Below the pieces are notes generated by a model. It had not been told where the DNA came from, ran no database searches, and saw nothing but the letters and a program-made list of their open reading frames with translations. DNA of 64,000 nucleotides. Source: GM7GCV1 sp965221105. Its GTDB lineage: Bacteria; Pseudomonadota; Gammaproteobacteria; Pseudomonadales; GM7GCV1. This document shows, piece after piece, positions 26,057 to 34,206 of the stretch (position 1 is the stretch's first letter; every line of letters starts with the position of its first letter). The stretch covers positions 2,108,001 through 2,172,000 of the forward strand of contig OZ244871.1 of assembly GCA_965221105.1 (NCBI GenBank), in the 5' to 3' direction. The position numbers and the translations under genes are program-made.

Positions 26057-27232
26057 ATGAAATTTGTCGATGAAGCCAGAATCAGTGTCAGCGCCGGAAA
26101 GGGGGGTGCGGGCTGCCTGAGTTTCAGACGCGAGAAGTTTATCCCCCGCGGTGGGCCCGATGGTGGCGATGGCGGTGATGGTGGCTGCGTCTATCTGGAG
26201 GCGGACGAAAACCTCAATACCCTTGTTGACTACAGATATAAGCGGCAGTATCGGGCTGAGAATGGTGAGCCGGGTCGTGGTCGCGATTGCCGAGGCAAAT
26301 CTGGCGAGGATCTGGTGCTGAAAGTACCTGTGGGAACGACCACCATAGATGAGGACACTGAAGAGGTGCTGGGCGACCTGACCGCGCCGGGCCAGCGACT
26401 TCTGGTCGCGCAGGGTGGATTTCATGGACTGGGGAACGCGCGTTTTAAATCCAGCGTCAATCGTGCACCCCGCCAGACATCATCGGGCAGCGAGGGCGAG
26501 AACCGTAACCTCAAATTCGAGCTCAAGGTCATCGCTGATGTGGGCTTGCTGGGCATGCCCAATGCCGGCAAATCCACATTGATCAGTCAGATCTCGGCTG
26601 TCCGGCCAAAAATTGCGGCCTATCCTTTTACCACCCTGGTTCCCAATCTGGGCGTGGTGTCTCTGGGTCCCGCGCAGTCCTTTGTTATAGCAGATATTCC
26701 GGGGCTGATTGAGGGTGCATCTGAAGGGCAGGGGTTGGGTATCAGGTTTCTCAAACATCTGACTCGAACCGGACTGCTCCTGCACCTGGTGGATGTTGCG
26801 CCTTCTGACCAGAGTGATCCGGCTGACAATGCCGCAGTCATTGAAGCAGAATTGAGGCTGTTTAGTCCCACGTTGGCTGATCGTGACCGCTGGTTGATAT
26901 TGAACAAGACTGACCTGCTCGATGCTGAGCAATTGGCACAGGTCAGGAGGCGGGTTGCGGATAATCTTCGGTGGGATGCGCGGGTGTATGAAATTTCCGC
27001 AGCCACCGGGGCTGGCTGCGCGGCTCTGTGTGGTGCCCTTATGCAGTACATCGAAGAACGGGCTGAATTGCTGCTTGATCCAGAGTGGGCGAATCAGGAG
27101 GCGTGGCAGCAGAAGAGAATGCAGGCCGAGGGGCGTGCCAGAATCGAAAAGCTGGCCAGAGCAGGAACGGAGCGCCGCCGGGGCGGGGGGAGCAATGAGA
27201 ACGATATTCAGGGACTGTACGCACGGAATTAG
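26057..27232 (+). CDS. obgE: GTPase Obg (CgtA)
   Basis: Obg is an essential ribosome-associated GTPase in 50S assembly and the stringent response. The glycine-rich Obg fold occupies residues 1-158 (MKFVDEARISVSAGKGGAGC, GGPDGGDGGDGG). The G domain follows with GMPNAGKSTLIS (G1) near residue 168, FTTLVPNLG (G2), DIPGLIEGAS (G3) near 215, LNKTDLLD (G4) near 285 and a G5-like ISAATG. Length of 391 residues is normal, and the C-terminal tail is basic and glycine-rich. proB follows within about 60 bp in the same direction. Confidence 0.98.
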   Translation: MKFVDEARISVSAGKGGAGCLSFRREKFIPRGGPDGGDGGDGGCVYLEADENLNTLVDYRYKRQYRAENGEPGRGRDCRGKSGEDLVLKVPVGTTTIDEDTEEVLGDLTAPGQRLLVAQGGFHGLGNARFKSSVNRAPRQTSSGSEGENRNLKFELKVIADVGLLGMPNAGKSTLISQISAVRPKIAAYPFTTLVPNLGVVSLGPAQSFVIADIPGLIEGASEGQGLGIRFLKHLTRTGLLLHLVDVAPSDQSDPADNAAVIEAELRLFSPTLADRDRWLILNKTDLLDAEQLAQVRRRVADNLRWDARVYEISAATGAGCAALCGALMQYIEERAELLLDPEWANQEAWQQKRMQAEGRARIEKLARAGTERRRGGGSNENDIQGLYARN

Positions 27233-27288
27233 AATGGTCTCATCCCCGTGGTGCATGGCCGATAAGAGTGCCAAATGGCAGCGAACAC

Positions 27289-28437
27289 ATGAACAGTGAT
27301 CAGGCTCACAACATCAGGCAACAATTGTGCCGGCCAGGCACCTGGGTGGTTAAGATCGGCAGTGCGCTACTCACCAACGATGGTCTGGGCCTGGATCAGA
27401 ACGCGATTGGCTGCTGGGTGGATCAGCTTGCTGCCCTGCAGCAAGAGGGGTACCGAATCGTGCTGGTCTCATCAGGCTCGGTCGCCGAAGGCCTGATTCG
27501 GCTCGGCTGGTCGAAGCGGCCGGATGCACTGCACAAGCTTCAGGCCGCAGCTGCCGTCGGGCAGATGGGCTTGGTGCAGGCCTACGAACAGGAGTTCCAG
27601 CGCTACGATCTCAACACTGCACAGATTCTGCTGACCCACGATGACCTTGCCAACCGGACGCGCTATCTGAACGCCAAAAGTACCATTGCTACCCTAATGG
27701 CAATGCAGGCCATTCCCGTGATTAACGAAAACGATACTGTCGTGACTGACGAAATCCGGTTTGGTGACAATGACACCCTGGCGGGCCTCGTGGCGAACCT
27801 GGTTCAGGCAGATGCCTTGGTGATTCTCACGGATCAGGATGGCCTGTACGAATGCGACCCTCGGGTAACGCCCGGCGCACGTATGGTGAATCAGATGAAT
27901 GCTAATGATCCGTCCCTCGACGGCATGGCCAGCGAAGGCGGGAAGCTGGGCCGCGGCGGGATGCGTACCAAGATATCAGCCGCACGGCTTGCAGCACGAT
28001 CGGGTACACACACCTTTATCTGTCCCGGCATGGCACACGAAGTACTCCTCAATCTCGCGAAGTCAGAAAAGGTCGGTACGCTGCTCTGTGCTGACACTGC
28101 ACCAGTCGCAGCGCGTAAGCAGTGGTTGGCGAGCCAGCTTCGGGTCAGTGGTTCGCTCACGCTGGATCAGGGTGCTGTTGATGCAGTGAAGCAGTCGGGA
28201 CGCAGCCTGCTGCCGGTTGGGGTCACCGCCGTTAGCGGGGACTTTCCCCGGGGTGATCTGGTGAGCATGCAGGCTGCCGGGGGTGAAGAGGTGGCCCGAG
28301 GGCTGGTCAACTATTCTTCGGCTGAAATCGACAAAATTCTGGGCAAGCCGAGCCAGCGCATTTCCGAGATTCTTGGCTATTCCGATGGTGACGAACTGGT
28401 GCACTATGACAACATGATTCTGGTGGGTGGGCTCTGA
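27289..28437 (+). CDS. proB: Glutamate 5-kinase
   Basis: ProB phosphorylates the gamma-carboxyl of glutamate, the first and feedback-controlled step of proline synthesis. The amino-acid kinase domain covers residues about 15-265, with VVKIGSALLTNDG, LVSSGSVAEGLIRLG, INENDTVVTDEIRFGDND and GRGGMRTKISAARLA. A PUA domain follows to the end (about 280-380), as in E. coli ProB. Start ATG 27289 is preferred; a GTG at 27268 is in frame. The stop overlaps the start of the next gene by one base. proA is not in the window. Confidence 0.96.
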   Translation: MNSDQAHNIRQQLCRPGTWVVKIGSALLTNDGLGLDQNAIGCWVDQLAALQQEGYRIVLVSSGSVAEGLIRLGWSKRPDALHKLQAAAAVGQMGLVQAYEQEFQRYDLNTAQILLTHDDLANRTRYLNAKSTIATLMAMQAIPVINENDTVVTDEIRFGDNDTLAGLVANLVQADALVILTDQDGLYECDPRVTPGARMVNQMNANDPSLDGMASEGGKLGRGGMRTKISAARLAARSGTHTFICPGMAHEVLLNLAKSEKVGTLLCADTAPVAARKQWLASQLRVSGSLTLDQGAVDAVKQSGRSLLPVGVTAVSGDFPRGDLVSMQAAGGEEVARGLVNYSSAEIDKILGKPSQRISEILGYSDGDELVHYDNMILVGGL

Positions 28438-29498
28438 TGGGACGAGGATTATTCAAGGATCGTCTCTACCAGATGGCTGCCTACGAGCCACCGCTCGATG
28501 GGCGGTCTGCCCAGGATCATCTGCTGCTCGATTTTAACGAGCGTACCGTGCCGGTCAGTGACTCCGTGGTCGAAGCACTCTGCAGCTACATTCGTTCCGG
28601 AGAACTGCAGAAGTACCCCAGCTACGGCGATATTCTGCAGCGGCTTGCCGGGTACGTTTCTGTATCACCGGATCAGGTCATGATCACCAATGGATCGGAT
28701 CAGGGTATCGATCTGACAATTCGTGCTGCGGTTGGCGAGGGCGAACAGGCCATTATCCCCAATCCCAGTTTTGCCATCTACGAGCAATGCGCGCGGGTTG
28801 AAGGAGCCGTGCTGGTTGCCTCCGAGTACGATCCGGACATTGGATATCCCACCGCCGAGGTCAAGTCACACATCTGCGATGCAACCCGTCTGATTGTGAT
28901 TCCATTGCCGAACAACCCCTCTGGAACTGGTGTGCCACGGGAGGAGATCGAAGAAATTCTGCAGTCGGCGCCCGGTGCGGTGGTTCTGGTGGATGAATGC
29001 TACTACGAATACACAGGGGTAACGGTCGTGGACCTGATTGACCGCTATGCCAATCTCGTCGTGGTGCGCACATTTTCAAAAACCTGGGGTCTGCCGTCGT
29101 TACGATTCGGCTTTCTGATCTCTCAGGCGGACAATATTGATCAACTGCTCAAGATTCGGGGTCCCTACGATGTGAACCAACTGGGCGTTATTGCAGCGCA
29201 GGCTGCGCTGAATGAGCCAGACTATACCCAGAGCTATGTCCGGGAAGTTATGCAGGAATCCAAACCCCTGCTGGAAGTCTGGTTACAGGAGCGCGGCATC
29301 CGCTTCTGGCACAGCTGCGCCAACTTTCTCTGGGTTTTTCCCCCACACGCCGACGAGCTGGCAGATTTTCTGCAGTCCGCGGGTATTCTGGTCCGGCCCA
29401 AGGCCGACAGTCGGGGTACGCCGGGGTTACGAATCACTCTTGGAAGGCTGGAGCAGACTCAGCGCCTGATCAGAGAGCTGGACAGTTTTTACAGCTAG
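28437..29498 (+). CDS. HisC-like class I/II aminotransferase
   Basis: The 353-residue protein is a fold-type I PLP aminotransferase of the histidinol-phosphate aminotransferase group. Visible are LLDFNERTVPVSDSV (substrate segment), KYPSYGDILQRLA, ITNGSDQGIDLTIRA, and IPLPNNPSGTGV with the PLP-contacting Asn. VLVDECYYEYTG and the Schiff-base Lys in RTFSKTWGLPSLRFGFL follow, with RITLGRLEQTQ at the end. It overlaps proB by one base (TGATG), so translation is coupled. A histidine-pathway role is possible, but the proB context is unusual and no his genes are present, so the substrate is open. Confidence 0.85.
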   Translation: MGRGLFKDRLYQMAAYEPPLDGRSAQDHLLLDFNERTVPVSDSVVEALCSYIRSGELQKYPSYGDILQRLAGYVSVSPDQVMITNGSDQGIDLTIRAAVGEGEQAIIPNPSFAIYEQCARVEGAVLVASEYDPDIGYPTAEVKSHICDATRLIVIPLPNNPSGTGVPREEIEEILQSAPGAVVLVDECYYEYTGVTVVDLIDRYANLVVVRTFSKTWGLPSLRFGFLISQADNIDQLLKIRGPYDVNQLGVIAAQAALNEPDYTQSYVREVMQESKPLLEVWLQERGIRFWHSCANFLWVFPPHADELADFLQSAGILVRPKADSRGTPGLRITLGRLEQTQRLIRELDSFYS

Positions 29499-29531
29499 CT
29501 GGCTGCGAGATTCTTCTGGCTCCGGGAGATC

Positions 29532-30716
29532 CTAGGACCCCGGATCTGCCCCGGGTTCAGCGGAAGAATCTGCAGCAGGGTCGGCCTCTTCCGGTATCAA
29601 CTCCGGCTTTTCCAGCGGGTGGATCAGCGCGAGTATCCCGATCCGTGGATGGTCGACGTAATGATGCTCGCGGCTGCGCATGCGTCGCCTGTTCTGGATG
29701 TGTGTGATTGTGTCGATATCGTAGCGGGTTTTTTCCGGGTACACCCAGGCCGGAATTTCAAAATCAGGGTCTTCGATCTGAGTTTCAGCGATACCGCCCA
29801 TGCGTTCTGCATCAACTGACCGGCCCCCGATGTCCTGCCGATGAGCCTGATCCGGATCCGGCACAGATTCAGGCTCGGAAGCCCCGGCCTCTTGATCATT
29901 TATCCCGATGAGTTCGGGGTATCTCAGGTGCAGTCCCCCGCGTCTGTCTGCGCTTCTTGGGGGTAGAGCGACCGATAGGGGCATATCCTGATCAATGCTC
30001 TCCGAAGGTATCGGGCATCCGAAGGGGTAATACCAGTTTGCCGGGGCGGGATCTTCGTGATAGTCCGCTGGTCGCAGCCGGTCATCTTCAGGCCAGTGCT
30101 CCCGCACAAAGTTGCATCCCCAGCGCCAGATATGTGGCTTGGGCAACTGCGACCAGTCAAAACCCGATGGGGATACGATAGACGATCCCCGAATTGCGGG
30201 TTCTTCTTCCGCCGGCACATAAAGGTCGTTCTCCATCTGATCGCCGCGCATATCGGTGAGCCAGAGATTTGTGTGCAGGTGAAGGTAGCGTGAGAGATGC
30301 ACGCGAACGGCCCCCTCAAGGCGAAAATGCTCACCGAACTGGTCCCCCGCCTGCACCAGAATCCATGGAGCCGTGGCCTCGGGCAGGAGTGGGGCGCGCC
30401 AGGCTTTATGCCAGAGCAACCGGTATGCCGACTGGTTGCGCAGGGCATAGGCATCGCCGTTCATCCGGCGCACTGCAGATGGCAGCTCCTCGAAAGGGGG
30501 AATAATTTCCGGCTGTTCCTCTCGATCAACTGCTGGTTCCAGCTCAACCAGTGGATCTGGCCAAAACAGACTGAGATCGTGTGGCCATGTCTCAGCTGTT
30601 CCCCGATGCTTTTCTACCCCGAGGTGTTCGAAAATGATGATCTCGATTTCGAACCAGTCCTGGGTTGCGGCAACCGGTGCCACCAGAGCCATAAAGAAAA
30701 ACCAGAATGCGCGCAT
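29532..30716 (-). CDS. csiV: CsiV-family peptidoglycan-associated protein
   Basis: CsiV, characterised in Vibrio cholerae, is a periplasmic protein that supports the PBP1a-LpoA peptidoglycan synthase during stress from D-amino acids. The product (about 394 residues from ATG 30716) has a signal peptide (MRAFWFFFMALVAPVAA). The family start WFEIEIIIFEH follows, with FWPDPL soon after, and the C-terminal region has the tryptophan- and proline-rich stretch and DHPRIGILALIHP. A GTG at 30734 adds six residues before the signal peptide and is less likely. It converges on the aminotransferase gene. The family call rests on the N-terminal motif and overall layout. Confidence 0.7.
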   Translation of the reverse strand: MRAFWFFFMALVAPVAATQDWFEIEIIIFEHLGVEKHRGTAETWPHDLSLFWPDPLVELEPAVDREEQPEIIPPFEELPSAVRRMNGDAYALRNQSAYRLLWHKAWRAPLLPEATAPWILVQAGDQFGEHFRLEGAVRVHLSRYLHLHTNLWLTDMRGDQMENDLYVPAEEEPAIRGSSIVSPSGFDWSQLPKPHIWRWGCNFVREHWPEDDRLRPADYHEDPAPANWYYPFGCPIPSESIDQDMPLSVALPPRSADRRGGLHLRYPELIGINDQEAGASEPESVPDPDQAHRQDIGGRSVDAERMGGIAETQIEDPDFEIPAWVYPEKTRYDIDTITHIQNRRRMRSREHHYVDHPRIGILALIHPLEKPELIPEEADPAADSSAEPGADPGS

Positions 30717-30815
30717 AATACGGAAATGATCCACGTCGTCGGAGATATTTCAGGCCCGGGATTGTAGACTGCCTTCTCCCGTTGTGCGACGTCAGCAATG
30801 CAGGGGCTCAGGGTT

Positions 30816-31109
30816 ATGTCAGCATTCTCAGTGACTCACACGTACTTCGAAGCCTCCAATGGCGCTGATTTTGATACCATCGCACGTCTGCTGATGGAAG
30901 ACGCTACGTACAGCTCTGACAGTCTGGGGCTTCTCTATGGCCGACAGGATATACTGGCCATGATGGGCCAGTTGTGCGCCCATTATCAATGTGTGCACTG
31001 GGCCATTGATTCAGCCAAAGAGCTGGGACCGCATATTGCTGAGGTGCATTTCTCTTTTTCAGGCAAGCGCCCGGATGGTCAGCCCGAGGAGCGCAACAGC
31101 TTGTCCTGA
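30816..31109 (+). CDS. NTF2/SnoaL-like small protein
   Basis: This 97-residue protein has the cone-shaped SnoaL/NTF2 pattern: an opening helix (TYFEASNGADFDTIARLLMEDA), the strand YSSDSLGLLYGRQDILAMMG, then AEVHFSFSGKRPDG. Members range from enzymes to ligand-binding proteins, so no function can be given. ATG 30816 has AGGG upstream; ATG 30798 is an alternative six codons earlier. It is divergent from csiV and lies 150 bp before tRNA-Ser. Confidence 0.65.
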   Translation: MSAFSVTHTYFEASNGADFDTIARLLMEDATYSSDSLGLLYGRQDILAMMGQLCAHYQCVHWAIDSAKELGPHIAEVHFSFSGKRPDGQPEERNSLS

Positions 31110-31258
31110 TACCGGCTGCTCAAGGGATGGCCTCCCAATTGCTTTCAAGGCTGTGCTTGTGTACAGTGCCGCCCTCAAAAAATCAGCCCAAGAGAATCCT
31201 GAAGTGTCCGAATGAGTCGGACTGGAGACTTGGCGTGGCTTATCGCTGAATAGAATGT

Positions 31259-31346
31259 GGTGAGGTGTCCGAGTGGTCGAAGGAGCACGCCTGGAAAGTG
31301 TGTATACGGCAACGTATCGAGGGTTCGAATCCCTCCCTCACCGCCA
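31259..31346 (+). tRNA. tRNA-Ser (anticodon GGA)
   Basis: The acceptor stem GGTGAGG (31259-31265) pairs with CCTCACC near the 3' end, followed by an encoded GCCA. The anticodon loop reads CTGGAAA with GGA at 31293-31295. A long variable arm (TGTATACGGCAACGTA) and the T-loop GGTTCGAATCC are typical of serine tRNAs. Total 88 bases. Confidence 0.96.
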
Positions 31347-32083
31347 TTTCCATGTCCGAGGACGTTCCAGAACGTCCAGTAAAATCCAATAAACACCTTT
31401 AAAGCCCTGTATCAATGGATTGGCTCTGGAAAAAGGCCTGTATTGGGGCGGGAGACTGGTACTCTCAGCTCGTCAGAACCTGTATTGGGCACTGGCGGAT
31501 GTGCGTGGATCAGCAGGGGAGACAGATATGAGGGCTGGCGACTTTATAAGCAGACCCTAAGTACTGTGTGGCGCATTCAAGGCATTGAGCCATTACTGCG
31601 CCAGTGAACGTGTGGCCGTTCAATCACCATTGGGGAGCCTTCAGCGCTTCCGCAAACCCCATCGGCGAGAGCTTGGAGAAGTGCCTCTCCATCTGGACTG
31701 AACCATGCATCAACCGTTCGCCATTTTGGATACCGTAAACAGATCGCTGTTTAATTGCGACCAACCCTGCGCGGATTGGATGCCGTGAGCGTTCCGGCGC
31801 TAAGCGCCAGGGATGGTGTGAATGCAGATATTGCAGGAGCGAATATCTGTCAACTTCGACCACTGTTTCGCCAGCGGATGTCGACTAAGGAACGTTATTT
31901 CTGGTGAATGGCTGGTTTAATATTGTGTCTATTTGTATATTTTAGGTGTACGTATAATATTTTATTTAAACTTGGCTAGGGGAATATTCAAAACTCAGGT
32001 AGCAGGCATATTATTTGTGCAAAATCAGGCCATTGAGGAAGACCGCTTGACCCATGAAGAAAGCCCTTCGCGTTCGCAGTCCA
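31347..32083. other. Gene-poor, AT-rich stretch downstream of tRNA-Ser
   Basis: No gene can be supported in these 737 bp. The first part shows nothing recognisable. A leftward 79-codon frame at 31624-31863 has a compact RHPIRAGLVAIKQRSVYGI segment that looks protein-like but matches no family I know; it could be a fragment of a lost gene. From 31900 the DNA becomes markedly AT-rich. I found no second copy of the tRNA 3' end that would prove an integrated element. Confidence 0.4.
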
Positions 32084-32356
32084 TCAGGCATTGCGGCTCT
32101 GCTGTACGTCATCAGCGAGCCAAGCCTTGATAAGAGACTGATAAGGCATATCGCGTTTATTGGCTTCAATTTTAATACTGTCCAGTAAGCCTTCCGGCAG
32201 TCTGAGAGAAATGGTTTTTGTAGAGGGTTTTAAATTAGGCAGTGAAACCGGTTGGGCCTGTGTCCAGTCAACGTATGCGCTAGAGTCATGTTTTTCCCAA
32301 AAGGCTCGCTCTTCGGCTTCATTTTTAAATTCGGGTGCAGTTTTAACTGTGCTCAT
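32084..32356 (-). CDS. brnA: BrnA-family antitoxin (CopG/ribbon-helix-helix)
   Basis: BrnA antitoxins bind and neutralise BrnT and repress their own operon through a ribbon-helix-helix fold. The 90-residue product starts MSTVKTAPEFKNEAEERAFW, the family N-terminus, and ends with KTISLRLPEGLLDSIKIEA followed by RDMPYQSLIKAWL, the RHH DNA-binding part. ATG 32356 has GAGGAAC upstream; an upstream in-frame ATG at 32386 is inside brnT. It overlaps the end of brnT by 14 bases, giving the usual toxin-first order. Confidence 0.9.
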   Translation of the reverse strand: MSTVKTAPEFKNEAEERAFWEKHDSSAYVDWTQAQPVSLPNLKPSTKTISLRLPEGLLDSIKIEANKRDMPYQSLIKAWLADDVQQSRNA

Positions 32357-32642
32357 AAATGTTCCTCTCTTTTCGGTGCATGTCACGAGCTGAAATAACG
32401 CGAATCAAAGTATCCTCAGAACGTAAGGTAAAAGCTATATGCAATAATCTGGCATCATTGCTTTTCCCCAGGGCATGGTATCGCGCCTCGTTCCGGCTGT
32501 GTTTTTCATCCGCCAGTACCAGCAGGGGTTGATTAAAAAACACCTGCTCAGTCTCAAAGCGGCTAACAGCATGTTTTTCCAAACTTTTTCGCTTGTTTCC
32601 AGAGTCCCGCTCAAAGCCTGTAACCTGTTTCCAATCGATCAT
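32343..32642 (-). CDS. brnT: BrnT-family toxin (RelE-like ribonuclease)
   Basis: BrnT toxins are small RelE-fold ribonucleases that halt translation under stress. The 99-residue product opens MIDWKQVTGFERDSGNKRKS and continues LEKHAVSRFETEQVFFNQPL, the family's F-W-D-x-K-x3-N-x2-KHGV-type opening. RYHALGKSND and LIRVISARDMHRKER follow, giving the typical C-terminal SAR-x3-E end. It is slightly longer than usual at the start because of an insert before the LEKH motif. It is first in a two-gene operon with brnA; a promoter lies immediately upstream. Confidence 0.88.
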   Translation of the reverse strand: MIDWKQVTGFERDSGNKRKSLEKHAVSRFETEQVFFNQPLLVLADEKHSRNEARYHALGKSNDARLLHIAFTLRSEDTLIRVISARDMHRKERNIYEHS

Positions 32643-32645
32643 TAT

Positions 32646-32690
32646 TGTATATTACCATCATATACATTAAAGTCAAGTGCTCACGAGCAC
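32646..32690 (-). promoter_or_regulatory. brnTA promoter with two inverted-repeat operator candidates
   Basis: On the minus strand TTGACT (32676-32671) and TAATAT (32654-32649) are spaced by 16 bp. An inverted repeat TGTATAT / ATATACA (32646-32652 and 32660-32666) overlaps the -10. A second, GTGCTC / GAGCAC (32677-32682 and 32685-32690), lies just beyond the -35. Both are good candidates for BrnA binding. The expected transcript start falls near the brnT ATG at 32642, so the mRNA may be leaderless. The remaining DNA to 33225 shows no supported gene. Confidence 0.6.
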
Positions 32691-33225
32691 ATAACAAGCA
32701 CTTGTTGCAGGACTGGTATTCTGGTGCGCTTCAAACGATCCGCAGATGCGGGCGCTGGCTGCCTGAAAGGATGATCAATTCTCATCCGAATATCAGTGAC
32801 AAAGAAGGCTTCTCGAGAACGGTTGCGCGAAGGGTATTTCATTCAAAGGATGAAGCTGTTTTTGGACTCGATCTTTAAGGAAGGCGTACTATTGCGCCAT
32901 CAAGTAACATGCGAACAGGCGCACAGATAAATGTACATGATCTTCCCCCAGATATTCCCTTGTTCTTTCAATTTCGTCTGGGTGGAAATGGGTACATGAA
33001 TGACGAAAGTTTTGCCCAAGGGCAATCACCGAACGCCTGAAGCTGTCCAAAAAACGGCAAACTGCCTGTAGATGGAAGAAATGAAGGGCGCGCCGGACAG
33101 ATTCTGTTGAACGTGGTAGAGATTGAGGAGGCATTCAGCAACTCAGACAGTTACTATAGGGCAGTGTGCGCTCTTCCGAGAATCTCACTTACACAGGGGC
33201 ACCGCAGCTTCGTTTGCACAGAACC

Positions 33226-34125
33226 ATGCCACGCATATTCGCCATTTCAGATGTACATGTAGACTATCCGGAAAACATGCGGCGTGTTATGGAGATTTCC
33301 ACCAGCGACTATCAGGAAGATTGCCTGGTTCTTGCAGGCGATGTGTCCGACTCGCTGGAGCAACTGGAGTACCTGTTCAACGCGTTGCTGAGCAGGTTCA
33401 GACAGCTGGTCTTTGTGCCGGGAAACCACGAGCTCTGGGTGCGCACCGGGAAGCACAGCCACTCGCTGGAAAAGTTTCTGTCGGTCCAGACGCTCTGTGA
33501 AAAGCTCGGTGTGCGTGATGTACCCCTGCGTGTCGGTACAGCAGACTCCGCCGTCTGGCTGGTTCCCCTGTATTCCTGGTACCGCTACCCGGAGGACTGC
33601 GGGAGATCCCTGCATATCCGGAAGGAAGGGGAGTCCTGGAGAGCAGGGCTTTGGATGGACGAGTCATTGTGCAAATGGCCTGCTGAGCTCAATTCGACCA
33701 GGCGCATTTCAGACCATTTCCTGGACCTGAATCGGGCCAGAGTCAATGGGCACTACGATGCGCCGGTGATCAGCCTGAGCCATTTCCTTCCCCGCAAGGA
33801 ACTCATGTTTGACACTACTGGGCACGCCCGGCGGTTTTGTCAACCAGGACAGACCATACCCGCACACCCGCAGGAACCGCTTCCAATGTTTAACTTCACC
33901 CGTGTGGCAGGCTGTGAATTGCTCGACACCCAGATCAGACAGCTGAGTGCAGTGGCCCATATCTACGGCCACCAGCATCGCAACCGGTGCCGGAAAATCG
34001 AGGGTGTCACCTACATATCACACTGCCTCGGTTACGCACGAGAGCAGCATATTCTGGGCACTTCAGCTGAGCCAAAACTGATCTGGGATCAGGGTTGTCT
34101 GATCGAAGCGGAAGATACTATGTAG
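33226..34125 (+). CDS. Calcineurin-like metallophosphoesterase
   Basis: The 299-residue protein has the binuclear-metal phosphoesterase motifs in order: FAISDVHVDYPEN (DxH), VLAGDVSDSLEQ (GDxxD-like), FVPGNHELWVRTG (GNHE), VISLSHFLPRKEL (SHF), and IYGHQHRN (GHxH) near the end. Substrate cannot be inferred; the family includes nucleotide, phospholipid and protein phosphatases. There is no signal peptide, so it is probably cytoplasmic. ATG 33226 is chosen because residues before it are unlike the family. It starts about 580 bp after the BrnTA operon and is followed by an ABC system in the same direction. Confidence 0.88.
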   Translation: MPRIFAISDVHVDYPENMRRVMEISTSDYQEDCLVLAGDVSDSLEQLEYLFNALLSRFRQLVFVPGNHELWVRTGKHSHSLEKFLSVQTLCEKLGVRDVPLRVGTADSAVWLVPLYSWYRYPEDCGRSLHIRKEGESWRAGLWMDESLCKWPAELNSTRRISDHFLDLNRARVNGHYDAPVISLSHFLPRKELMFDTTGHARRFCQPGQTIPAHPQEPLPMFNFTRVAGCELLDTQIRQLSAVAHIYGHQHRNRCRKIEGVTYISHCLGYAREQHILGTSAEPKLIWDQGCLIEAEDTM

Positions 34126-34206
34126 TCAGTCTGGGTTCCGAGTGCAGGCTGCAGTAGTCTTGGTGCGCAGATCGGTCCCTGAAAACATGGACACCGGATT
34201 ATTTGA

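Noticed and set aside
31624..31863. Leftward 79-codon frame downstream of tRNA-Ser
   Set aside because: It looks protein-like in one segment, but no family is recognised and no ribosome-binding site was found, so it is only mentioned as part of the gap.
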